From Acanthosepion esculentum (lineage: Eukaryota > Mollusca > Cephalopoda > Sepiida > Sepiidae), in assembly GCA_964036315.1 (NCBI GenBank), contig OZ038496.1, positions 18,842,185-18,906,184 on the forward strand: a stretch of DNA of 64,000 bases, in the 5' to 3' direction. Shown here piece after piece: positions 22,070-31,560 of this stretch. The position numbers and the translations under genes are program-made. Under the pieces are notes generated by a model. That model made no database searches. It was not told where the DNA came from and was given only the letters and a program-made list of their open reading frames with translations. The first letter of the stretch is position 1. Each line of letters starts with the position of its first letter.

Positions 22070-22530
22070 TTATTTTAAGAAAAAGATTTTATAAACTTCA
22101 ACTGAAAGTAGCACTGGCTGCTCGGTCAATGAATGTCGACTGGAAAGCGCAATAACAGTTAGTGGACTTGAGAAACCTATTTTCCTGAAGAATTGTTTTA
22201 AGAGAAAGATTTTATAAATTTCAACCAAAAGTAGCACTGGCTGCTCGGTCAATGAATGTCGACTGGAAAGAGCAATAACAGTTAGTGGACTTGAGAAACA
22301 TATTTTATTGAAAAATTGTTTTAAGAGAAAGATTTTATAAATTTCAACCAAAAGTAGCACTGGCTGCTCGGTCAATGAATGTCGACTGGAAAGAGCAATA
22401 ACAGTGGACTTGAGAAACCTATTTTCCTGAAGAATTGTTTTAAGAGAAAGATTTTATAAATTTCAACTGAAAGTCGTACTGGTTGCTTGATCAATAAATG
22501 CCAAATGTTTTCTTACAAGGAAACAGTTAA
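22070..22530 (-). repeat. Repeat R4, tandem of a different ~123-bp segment (4 units)
   Basis: Units contain AGCACTGGCTGCTCGGTCAA and GTCGACTGGAAAG, with GATTTTATAAATTTCAACC. The segment amplified here is single copy in the neighbouring R4 copy, and vice versa. An open frame of 101 codons over the array is a by-product of the periodicity. Confidence 0.75.
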
Positions 22531-22730
22531 TATTGCTATTACCATTTATCTAATCTCATGCATCATCACAAACACTTAATTCTTACCTCCATCTTTTTTT
22601 CTTCATTCAAATTTTCTTCCTTCTTTTCTTTACACTTTCCTCTAAACTTATTCACCCTAATTTCCTCACACACACACACACACACCATTTGTATCTTGTT
22701 ACTTTTACTGGTGATCAAATCTCCTCAACA

Positions 22731-22965
22731 CTCAACTGCTCTCTTCACTATTCCATCTAGTTTTACTAATGATCTTGTCTGGCCTCCTCCAATTCTTCCT
22801 GTCTCTTTGCAAAGCACTTTGGAACTGTTCCAAGTGCTCCTAAAATGATTGGTAAATTCATCATCTTCATGTTTCACTTTGTTGGTATGGTCTGGATATT
22901 TTTCCAGTTTTTCACTTTCTTTCAATCTTACTTTGTCTTCTGCTGTTACATCGTCTCTCACACAT
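22731..22965 (-). pseudogene. LINE fragment (family C)
   Basis: Minus-strand peptide pieces: DVTAEDKVRLKESEKLEKYP, then after a frameshift NLPIILGALGTVPKCFAK. The second matches the PVVIGALGTVPK-type motif that I recall at the C-terminus of some LINE polyproteins. No other piece of this family was recognised in the window. It ends leftward in stops. Confidence 0.5.
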
Positions 22966-23193
22966 GTTTACCTTTTTTTCATCTTGTTTATAATGACTGA
23001 TTTTCTGATGTGAATTGCGGAATTTGTTTTAGTTTTAAATTCCCTGATATTTGTTTTCCTTCACTGATGGGTTCCTGGTTGAAATGCATGGTCAAAACCC
23101 ATTTTATTTGCAGAATTTCCAGTTGATTACTCTTTCTCCCCAATCATACTCATTATTTTCATCATGATTTATGGCTTCATTGTTAGATAGATA

Positions 23194-24452
23194 CAGGGGT
23201 TGGACAAAATAATTGAAACGCTTGTTAAATTCAAAGAAAATTTATTTAATATGGAGTTGGTCCTTCTTTAGCCTCACATATGTCTAGGAATGGAATCATA
23301 CAGCTTCCTGACTTCATCCAGAGGAATTTTCAGCCATTCTTTCATTAATACCTGCTCCAGCTCTTTAAGACACGACAGTGGAGGATAGCAGCTCCTAACT
23401 TGTCGCTCCAAAATGCACCACAAATGTTCAATAATATTGATATCTGGAGATTGGGGAGGCCACTCTATAGGTTCTAGCTCACTTTCATGCTCTTCATACC
23501 AATTCTTAACCACTCAAGCAGTATGTATTGGGGCATTATTGTCTTGGAAGATGCAGTCACCATCAGGGAATAAAGTCTGGGCCATTGGATGAACAACAAT
23601 CACCCAAAATGTTCAGGTAATCTTTGCTGTTGATTCTACCATGCAGTGCAACTATTGGACCTAGACATTTCCATCATATAGCGGCCCAAACTATCACTGA
23701 TCCACCACGATGCTTCACTGTTGGAAGAAGGCAGTCAGGGTTGTAAACTTCTTTGGTCTGCCTCCACACATAATCTCGCCCTGAAGTTGGGAAAAGAGTA
23801 AAACTGGACTCGTCTGAGAATATGACTTGCTTCCATTGGTCTGCAGACCAGGCATTGTGATCTCTGCACCACTTCAACCACTTCTGAATGTTGCGAGTGG
23901 AGAGAAGAGGTTTCCTTACGGCGACTCTTCCATGATATCCAGCCTTATGGAGCTCACGACGAACAGTTTTAGTAGAAACTGGACTATTCAGATGATTATT
24001 CAACTCAGCAGTCACTTTGGCCGCAGTAGTCTGATGATTTTTCGCCACATTGTATTTCAATGCATGTCGGTTCTTGTCAATAAGTTTGCAAGTCCGGCCC
24101 GAATCACTATGCTTGCTAGAGGTTTTACCCTGTTTCTTGAATTGTGTCATAGTTCTTGATATGGTAGCTCTTGAAAAACCCAACAGTTTAGCAACATTAG
24201 TGATCGAGGCTCCTGCCATGCGAGCTCCAACAATTTGCACATTTTCGAACTCAGAGAGGTCACACATTTAGCTTAAATTTTACTAAATTCTAAAAATAAT
24301 TAAGCCAAAAAACAGTAAATTAGATAAATAAACGTATTTACAATAGATATAACCTGCAATTATGAAGTTTTAGTTAAAGTTCTTAATATAATAGGTCTTT
24401 GAAATATAGGAGTGGAATTTGCACCTGTTCCAATTATTTTGTCCAACCCCTG
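23194..24452 (-). mobile_element. Tc1-type (DD36E) element, copy 1
   Basis: 1259 bp bounded by inverted CAGGGGTTGGACAAAATAAT termini, flanked by TA on both sides (23192-23193, 24453-24454), the target duplication of this superfamily. It is inserted in a GATA microsatellite. It is nearly identical in layout to copy 2 at 53469-54726, in the opposite orientation. It holds one broken transposase gene. Confidence 0.95.
23275..24267 (-). pseudogene. Tc1-type transposase, copy 1 (two nonsense codons, one frameshift)
   Basis: Begins MCDLSEFENVQ at 24267. A helix-turn-helix (GASITNVAKLLGFSRATISR) is followed by a linker and a second DNA-binding domain (KTVRRELHKAGYHGR). The first catalytic Asp is present in IFSDESS. 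The frame is stopped by TGA directly after VIVWAAI, has one extra base near GGTGATTGTTGTT, and is stopped again by TGA after APIHTA. In FQDNNAP the second catalytic Asp is Asn. The Glu in INIIEHLW is kept. The D-to-E spacing is 36 residues when read through, which marks the DD36E group. It is inactive. Confidence 0.9.
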
Positions 24453-24482
24453 TAGATTGATAGATAGATAGATAGATAAACA
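24453..24482. repeat. (GATA)n microsatellite, Tc1 insertion site
   Basis: GATAGATAGATA continues on both sides of Tc1 copy 1 (TTAGATAGATA on the left). A further GATA tract follows the SINE at about 24820-24880. Confidence 0.85.
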
Positions 24483-24504
24483 CAGACTGAATTTAGTAGA
24501 TAGA

Positions 24505-24812
24505 AAGATTTCAGTCAGTTATGTGCCATGCGTGATACACGCTTAGGCAATCTTGTATCTTTCAATACATGACTGACAAGGCAGTTTTTTCCCCACATTT
24601 CTTTTTGTGTTAGACCAGTTGCCATCCAATGCCTTATAACCCGGTCTGTCCTGCTATTTACCCATAGCTGGGGGGGGAGAAGAAGAGGATTCATACCTTT
24701 CCCAAAGGCATTATCATGTAAGTGAATGTAATGGATTTGACTGGAATTTGAACTCTGTTCACCGATTTCTCAATCTGAGCCACTTACTCCACTGTGCCTC
24801 CTCCTTAATGAA
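24505..24812 (-). mobile_element. SINE S1, minus strand
   Basis: Full-length relative of 39783-40097. Left edge AGTCAGTTATGTGCCATGCG, then AATACATGACTGACAAGGCA, then the CCCATAGCTGGG block, with the tRNA-like head at the right (GAGCCACTTACTCCACTGTG). It ends at a GATA-rich patch. Confidence 0.8.
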
Positions 24813-24944
24813 AAAGATTAGATAGATAGATCGATAGATTGATATGAACAGACAGAGATAGATAGATAGATAGATAGGTGAAAAGGCTCTGATAGATATG
24901 ACTGTTGTTGCCATTCAAAAATTTTTATCTTTTATAAAGTTGAT

Positions 24945-25112
24945 AAAAATGGTAATGGTAATATTAGCTGTTTCCTTATAAGGAAGCATTCAGTATTTAT
25001 TCACTTAGCAGCTTTTAGTTGAAATTCATAAAATCTTTTTCTTAAAACAACTTTTTTAGGAAAATAGTTTTCTCAAGTCCTTTCGCTGTTATTTAGTATA
25101 ATTATTTGTTTA
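24945..25112 (+). repeat. Repeat R4, truncated copy
   Basis: Begins GGTAATATTAGCTGTTTCCT, then the near-palindrome TTCCTTATAAGGAAGC, and runs to TTTCTCAAGTCC, as in 44140-44280. The distal half is absent. Confidence 0.6.
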
Positions 25113-25149
25113 TGATCATGTAGCACCAGTCCATGTGATTTGAAGAAAG

Positions 25150-25380
25150 ATGGTCTTTACTAAACATAAAGTAGCAGATTGGTTTCATATTGGTTTTAAG
25201 TAATAAACCGAACCTCGCCATAATTGCTACATACCAATAAGACATATAATAATTGTAAAAAACTATATTTAATGACACACATTGGAAAACCTTTAAATAA
25301 TAATAAGAACTTAACAAAATATCAATGTTGTATATGTTTTCATTATTTTATAATATGGGTAAACTCATATTAATACAATG
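25150..25380. repeat. First, degenerate unit of the hairpin array R5
   Basis: It carries CATAAAGTAGCAGATTGGTT and GTAATAAACCGA, then ATAATAATTGTAAAAAACTA, the order seen in the R5 units to the right. The array is interrupted here by a LINE A insertion. Confidence 0.55.
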
Positions 25381-25905
25381 TCTGCAGTCGCTCTCTCACA
25401 GACACGACGATGCCTTGCTCTGTCTTTTTTACAAATACTTTCACGGTAATTGCTCCGATGAGCTGCTTTCGCTGGTTCCCAGGCCTCATGAATTTAAACG
25501 TCCTACGAGGCTGGCATCCCGTTCCCCCCCCTTCACCGTTGAAACTGTTAGATGTAGACGTCTCTTCTACTCCAATAGCTTCATGTCTCACACATCTCGC
25601 CTGTGTAACACCCTTCCTTATTCCTGTTTCCCTGACAAATATAATCTCTATTTAAGTGTAATGTCAATCGACATCTCCAGTTGCCTTGATCTATCCACTT
25701 CCCTTCTCCACATCCTTTCCCCTTTCATTCCTATCTGCTCTCGCTCCAAATCTTCTGTAACCCTCTTGCCTTGATCGATGCACTATCTTTCTCCACATCC
25801 CCTACTTTACCACTCCTATCTGCTCTTCCTCCAAACCTTCTGTAACCCCTTGCGTGTTAGTGGATTCCAGCCTTGCTTGGGGTGAAAAGCTTAAAAAAAA
25901 AAAAA
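25381..25905 (+). pseudogene. LINE family A 3' end inserted in the R5 array
   Basis: Encodes the last reverse-transcriptase-linked region in one 149-codon frame: QSLSHRHDDALLCLFYKYFH, then CSDELLSLVPRPHEFKRPTR, then SNSFMSHTSRLCNTLPYSCF. It ends with a duplicated 3' segment, GCTTGGGGTGAAAAGCTT and poly-A. It is strongly 5'-truncated. The frame is intact over its length, so it is younger than the copy at 14600. Confidence 0.8.
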
Positions 25906-26780
25906 TTCACTGGACATAAAATGGGGGATTTCTTATGTAGTGTTAATAGACTTATCCATCCAGAATTATTACATATTGATATAATAATATTAAAGGCTTG
26001 ACAACATATCATTTTCAAATAGGCCGTGATCTTTGATGGCATGCGTTTACTTGCATTCGTATAAGATTTTAATGGATAAAGTGGGGGATTGGTTTTCTGT
26101 AGTAATATACTAATAAACTGATACCCCCCTAGAATTAATGCATATTAATATAATAATTGCAGAAATAAAACATACTTGAAGACTCATGTGTGAAAACCAT
26201 TTTATAATGGTAAAGACTTAACAAAAAAATATGTCATCATTTTAGGTATCATGAGTAAACTAATATTAATATAAGACGCTATAATACATAAAGTTGGGGA
26301 TCGGTTTTTGTTGTTGCTATGTGATAAACTGATCCCTCCAAAGAATTGCTACACATTAATAATTGTAAAAACTGTTTTTGAAGATTAATAGTTGAAAACT
26401 TTTTAATACTAGTAAACAAAATGTCACTTTCATATATGCTGTGATCTTTGATGGCATTGGTAAACTTGTATTAATATGAGATTCTAATGGATGCAAAGTG
26501 GGGGATCGATTTTCTGTAATAATTTAGTAATAAATTGATCCCCCTAGAATTACTCTATACTAATATAATAATTGTAAAAATATATTTAAATACTCACAGT
26601 TGAAAATCTTCTAATGAATGTAAAGATTTAAAAAAGTATCAATTTGATATATGCTGTTATTTTTTTTTTTTTTTTTTTTGAGGCATAGTATTAATATATT
26701 ATTCTGTTAGACATAAAGTGAGGGATCGGATTTTTATTATTATTGAGTAATAAACTGATCCCCCTGTATTACTACATATT

Positions 26781-26839
<59 letters not shown>

Positions 26840-26840
26840 A

Positions 26841-26883
<43 letters not shown>

Positions 26884-27290
26884 AAAAGCCTTCTAATAAT
26901 AGTATAGATTTTAGGTGGCATGGGTAAACTAATATTAATATATGATGCTATAGGACATAAAGTTGGGGATCGGTTTTCTATTGTTGCTATGTAATAAATT
27001 GATCTCCCCAAAGCATTACTACGTATTAATATAATAATTGTAAAAAATATATTTGAGGACCCACATAACAGTAAGGACTTAGCAAAAGATGCCATCATTT
27101 TAGGCAGCATGGGTAAACTCATATTAATATATGATACTATAGGACATAAAATGGGGGATCGGTTTTCTATTACTTTTTAGTAATAAACTAGTCACCACTA
27201 AGATTTATTACATATTAATATAATAATTATAAAAAACATACTTAAAAACTCGCATATGAAAACCGGCAAATAATAATCATGTCTAAACAA
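25906..27290. repeat. R5 tandem array (units ~160-245 bp) with a conserved hairpin
   Basis: Seven units begin near 25922, 26080, 26293, 26497, 26717, 26960 and 27149. Each has GGGGATCGGTTT (or a variant) followed 20-30 bp later by AAACTGATCCCC, then AATATAATAATTGTAAAAA and GGTAAACTAATATTAATA. The two halves pair as a 12-bp stem. One unit has a long T run and one has its middle replaced by a TA tract (26784-26882). Confidence 0.85.
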
Positions 27291-27749
27291 AATAAGCTAT
27301 TCATATTAAATTAAACAATAAATACTCTTTTTAAATATCTAAATTTGTTTAGTTTTATGAACAACCAAGTTAAAATGAGTGTATTTATTAAATACCAAAA
27401 ATGTTTCGTTCAAAAACGTTTGTTAAAATTAAATTTAGCAGTTCCTATTTTTATAATTGTAAGAATTTTTGAAAATGTTTGGAAATGTTACAAAATTATG
27501 ATTCCCTGATTTACTTGCACTTATGTCTGTATCTTGGTTGTAAGAGTCAGATTTTAACTGTTGTACCCACTGGCTTTCTTCAGGTGTTCAGTGGTGTTGG
27601 AATTTTAAATAAGATACATGACTTTCTGGGAAACAAGTAATGTGTTTGTCATGAACTTAATCTCTGGGCCAGGTAGTGCCAAATGTGTCATACACATAGA
27701 TACACTGGCATCCTACCAGTTTGCATCAGCTCACATGAACTGATTGTTA
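27291..27749. other. Unassigned AT-rich sequence with a family F-like relic
   Basis: The reverse strand at about 27555-27595 contains CTGAAGAAAGCCAGTGGGTA and GTTAAAATC, a decayed version of the hammerhead-like core. Nothing else was recognised. Confidence 0.35.
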
Positions 27750-28130
27750 AAATTAGAAAAGCTTAGCAAACCAGTTGTTGGATTATCCCAAAATAATCTT
27801 ATACATTAATAGCCACTATATAATAAATAGCTAAATAGCTAATACCATTACTTAAGTTCTGCGGGAGGTGAAAGAAGGTTTTTTGATGAACATAACTTAT
27901 TCTGACAAAAGAAATCATTTTGAAGTTAAAAATGTGGCAAATCTTCTTGTCATAAATCTGATTGGTCTTCCATTGGATCTTTGGGACTGCAGCAATTCAG
28001 TCTGAATGTGGCTAAGAAACCATAACACAGCCGATGAGACTAGAGTCAAAAAGCATCATACTTCTGAACAGAAATATGATGAGAACAGAGTTTCTATTGA
28101 GCACCTTCAGCCATGATATGGTAGCAATAT
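27750..28130 (+). pseudogene. Local duplication, unit 1 with decayed frame
   Basis: It carries the same peptide frame as unit 2 (VKNVANLLVINLIGLPLD, then SEQKYDENR) but with a TGA after SNSV and a different end (TGA after EHLQP). Unit 2 starts about 440 bp downstream. The function is unknown. Confidence 0.45.
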
Positions 28131-28195
28131 TCTATTTTTTTTATATGATTTGCTTTTTATAAAGATAAAGTATAGCAGAAGGAGTCTAAAACTTA

Positions 28196-28681
28196 TAAAA
28201 GCTTAGCAAAGCAGTTGTTGGATTCTTGGTAAATGGCAGAAGCTGTAGTTCCCTGGAAAGATGCTGAAGGGAAGTTACCAGGTTTTTGTAAAATATTTTG
28301 CCATTAGATCTCTGTTAATGATATCTGTTATTACATTACAATGAGAAATTACTATAAACATGTTGTACCCAAAACTATCCAAAGAGCTTAAAAATATAAT
28401 TCATACAATTACTGTAAGTTCTGCAGAGGCTGAAAAGAAGGTTTTTCTATGATAAATATAAGTATGACAAAAGAAATCATCATGGAGTTAAAAATGTGGC
28501 AAATCTTCTCGTCATAAATCTGATTGGTCTTCCATTGGATCATTGGGACAGCAGCTATTCAGTTCGAATGTCACTAAGAAACCATAACACCGATGATGAC
28601 ACTAGAGTCAAAAAACGTCATAATTCTGAACAGAAATATGATGAGAACAGAATTCCAATCTGGAAATATCTTTATAAATAA
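28196..28681 (+). pseudogene. Local duplication, unit 2 with open frame
   Basis: From the TAA at 28415 an in-frame stretch of 88 codons runs to TAA at 28679: RRFFYDKYKYDKRNHHGVKN, then NLLVINLIGLPLDHWD, then RNHNTDDDTRVKKRHNSEQ, then IPIWKYLYK. Relative to unit 1, changes include several silent ones and the frame is shared. This suggests that the sequence once coded for a protein, perhaps in a transposon. No domain is recognised, no start codon context is convincing, and there is no clear splice acceptor. Confidence 0.35.
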
Positions 28682-29097
28682 ATGTTTTCTATTAAATTAT
28701 CAAAATGGTTTAATTCTTTTTGATACTATAAAGTGATTTGTTTTCATTCTTAAATTGAAAAGAAAATAAGCAGAATAAGTTACGAAAGATTACCTGCCTT
28801 TATGGAACTGGTTCCTGGAAATTTGTATGCTATTATTGATTATAATAAACCTTTATTTTATTAAGAATTTAAGATTGTTTAGCATTATGGTGTTATCAGT
28901 AGTATCTGTGGACCTTGGGGATTAAAAAATAGGTTGTTGCTGAAAAAAAGTCCATACAAAGCTACTGGGCCAATGAAAGGTGTGAGATTATAAATTCATG
29001 AATATATGCAAACCTCTAAGTAGAAATTGTTTCATCTTGTTAACGTAAGTATTAGGTGCCTTGGCAAGTTATTGTAGTTGAACATTACCTTGCTTTT

Positions 29098-29772
29098 TTA
29101 TACTAAATCATGGCTAAAGTTTCTGCTGCAACAAAGATGAAGGTTATGACATTGAGGAAGGAAAATGACTCGGATAGAAATAGCCAGGTAGGTATTTATC
29201 AATGTACTCACATTGCAACCAAATATGACACAATGTCAGTTTATAGTGGGTTTACTGGCAGTTAAAAAACAATTGCTCAAGATGAGAGATAGCCAAGTAG
29301 CTGGTAATATTCAGAAACAGTGTTCCAACCATCCAAAAGATGTTTGCTATTACTTAAAGCATTTAATGTTCAAAGAAAATCAGAAGACCACAAACATTAG
29401 ACAAGAGAGATGAAAGCAAGACTGTCAGAGTCACAGTAGGCAATCCAAAATTAACAGCCAGACAAATAAGGAGTGAATGCAGCCATAAGAGTGACGTTTC
29501 AGTTGATACCATATGCAGAGAATTGCAAATAAACAGCTTGAACGAACCTTTAGCAACAAAAAAGAAAAAATGTCTTAAACCAAAAAACATCGGAATAGAA
29601 GATTGAAGTGGTCAAAAGAACATCTAAGAAGGGATGCTGGAAAGTGGCAAAAAGTAATTTTTAATGAATGCAAAATACATTTAAATTTGAGTGTAAGAGA
29701 ATATGTGAGAAGACCAGTAGGAGAAAGAAATAATGCAAAATAAACCACAAAGATTGTGAGATTTGGTGGTGA
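29098..29772 (+). pseudogene. Heavily decayed Tc1-type transposase
   Basis: Pieces in different frames keep the order of a Tc1 transposase: an N-terminal MAKVSAATKMK, a middle VGNPKLTARQIRSECSHK and VSVDTICRELQIN (second helix-turn-helix), then RLKWSKEHLRRDAGKW and KVIFNECKIHLNLS, where IFSDE would be expected, and REYVRRPVGER. The first catalytic Asp is replaced by Asn, and many stops and frameshifts are present. At its right end the sequence switches abruptly into LINE A (minus strand). No TIRs were seen. Confidence 0.6.
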
Positions 29773-30030
29773 AGTGCAAGAAAAGAAACTGTTGGAGTAG
29801 AAGTGGCAGTTGCATTTAGCTATTTCAACAGTAAATGTGTGGGACCTACATGCCAATCTAGTAGCATGCTTAAATTCATGTAATCAGGCCATCAGGGGAA
29901 AAAAAGCTCATGAGAGTAGTTGCCATGAAAATATTTGTAGAAATGACATAGGGAAGCCATGTCATGTCAGTGAGAAAGTGATTGAAGTGGAGATGCCTGG
30001 TCAGGATCGATTATATTACAGATGCCTGAA
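29773..30030 (-). pseudogene. LINE family A internal fragment
   Basis: Minus-strand peptide RSHTFTVEIAKCN followed by FYSNSFFSCTS corresponds to the RSHHFTVEVARCN and SNSFFSHTS region of LINE A. Upstream it continues to the FHGN region (reverse of TTGCCATGAAAATATTTGTA). No 3' end. Confidence 0.65.
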
Positions 30031-30070
30031 TAAAGAGCTTGGTTTGAAATCTACCAATGTTGGCAGGAAC

Positions 30071-30103
30071 CTGAAGAAGGCCGGAACGTACTACAGTTGA
30101 AAC
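30071..30103 (+). ncRNA. Hammerhead-like core (family F type)
   Basis: CTGAAGA, extra A, GGCCGG, loop, ACAGTT, GAAAC. The left half of the stem is intact (GGCC) and the right half decayed. It directly adjoins repeat R1 copy B. Activity is unlikely in this copy. Confidence 0.35.
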
Positions 30104-30355
30104 ATGACTGTTGTAACCTAGGGAAGGTTACTGAATAGAATAATCAAACAAAGGTTGGTAATGAACAATAATACTTAGGACAAGAACAACATATATAAGA
30201 TTCACCAGTGGCATATAGAAATAGTAGTCAATTGCTAGAAGTGAGTCCAGTGAATTCCACAATGAATCTCCAATTGCAGACCAACATACAGTATTGACTA
30301 CTGTATTTATCTGAATGTGGACATACCCATTACCATCCATAGGTATGCTACAACA
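30104..30355 (-). repeat. Dispersed repeat R1, copy B
   Basis: Inverted copy of 4975-5222. It also has an uninterrupted Tc1 target site (reverse of CTTATATATGTTGTTC). Its end with GTTACTGAATAGAATAATCA abuts the ribozyme-like core. Confidence 0.75.
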
Positions 30356-30494
30356 ATGACTATAACATCCAAAATGAGTCTGAGTAAATCAGTTTATCAT
30401 AATGATAATTCTGCATCTCAAAAATTCATACAAAAAAATTACAATATCGTATTAATTAGAATTGTTGAAAATGAATCCAAAAGCTAAGCAAAAT

Positions 30495-31010
30495 ATTAAG
30501 AAACACGAAAATTTCATTAGAAGCTAAAAAAAGATTACTGAACTGTTATGTTACTGTATGGCAATGAATACTGGACAATCTCCTCACAAATGAAAAAGAG
30601 ACTTGAGGCAACAGAAAGGTGATTCTACAGAAGGATGCTGAGAATGCCATGAACTGAACATGTGAATGACAACAAAGTTTAAAAAAAAGGAAAGCAAAAG
30701 GGACACTTGTAATTAGAATCAAAAAGAGTTGAAATTTCTAGGATGCATAATGAGAAAAAAAGGACTTGGAAAATTTGATACTCACAGGACATATTGATGG
30801 CAAGAAGAAAGATCAAGTAACCTACCTAAAAAGCTGCTGTAAATGGATAGCAGAACAGTTACTGGGCGGAATGGTGTAAAAAAACAAATCTTATTAACTG
30901 CTACAAAGGATAGGAAATTGTGGAGCGCCGTGATCGTCTACATCTTGAAAGGACACGTCATTGTCATATCGAAGTGATTTCATGTTCTTTATACTGAAGT
31001 ACCCACTATT
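30495..31010 (+). pseudogene. LINE family B, C-terminal coding region to 3' end
   Basis: Carries the order found in the best LINE B copies: GNEYWTISSQMKKRLEATER, then ILQKDAENAMN in shifted frames, FLGCIMRKKGLGKFDTHRTY-like, then KWIAEQLLGG and RKLWSAVIVYILKGHVI. Frameshifts are common. This is the single-copy form of the segment amplified at 15690-16556. Confidence 0.65.
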
Positions 31011-31179
31011 ATATTATAATTTCATTTTGCAAATATTTTCATATAGAAAATGAGGTACTATTTTTTTTCCATCAAGAAAAGAAACAGAGAGAATTTTCTT
31101 GTTCAGAATTAATTTCTATTCTGGAAGGAATAAAACGATAGAATCATTTTACTTTTGAAATAACCAAACGGGAAGTTAC

Positions 31180-31235
31180 TCAAATGTAAGGGAAATAACT
31201 CCTGCTCGACTGCAAAGCCACTTTATCAAGGGAGG
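31180..31235 (+). repeat. AAGGGAGATAACT-type motif cluster
   Basis: TAAGGGAAATAACTCCTG and CAAGGGAGGCAACTTGG lie 30 bp apart. Related motifs are at 34986 (TAAGGGAGATAACTG), 35031 (AAAGGGAGATAACTA) and 36095 (AAAGGGAGGCAACTC). I recall this motif as frequent in molluscan genomes, in short repeats. Confidence 0.45.
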
Positions 31236-31431
31236 CAACTTGGTTTTTTGCTGAGCTTGGCAACGCCAAACTAAAATTACGTTTTTACGAAATGGGTTAT
31301 AGATAATTTTCTTATGGTCTGAATTCTGATAATTAATTAATAACGGAAATGTTTACATTTTCGGAATCGGAGAAGCACATTTAAATGAAAAATTTTAAAA
31401 ATTGTAACATTATAACAAGTCTGTCTATATT

Positions 31432-31560
31432 TCTGAGATGAGGTATTGTAACTACATTTTACATCATTTGGACTGTTGTTCTCATTTTAATTGCCATATT
31501 CCTGACGTTTCGGCCGTTTTATGCTCCGACCTTCTTCAGATAATATACGCTAAAATTTAC
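31432..31560 (-). mobile_element. Family F half element with best-paired core
   Basis: Left arm TCTGTCTATATTTCTGAGAT to the core on the minus strand at 31507-31539: CTGAAGA, extra A, GGTCG, loop GAGCATAAAA, CGGCC, GAAAC. The stem has five pairs, one of them G-T. The right arm of the fold-back element is missing. Confidence 0.6.
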
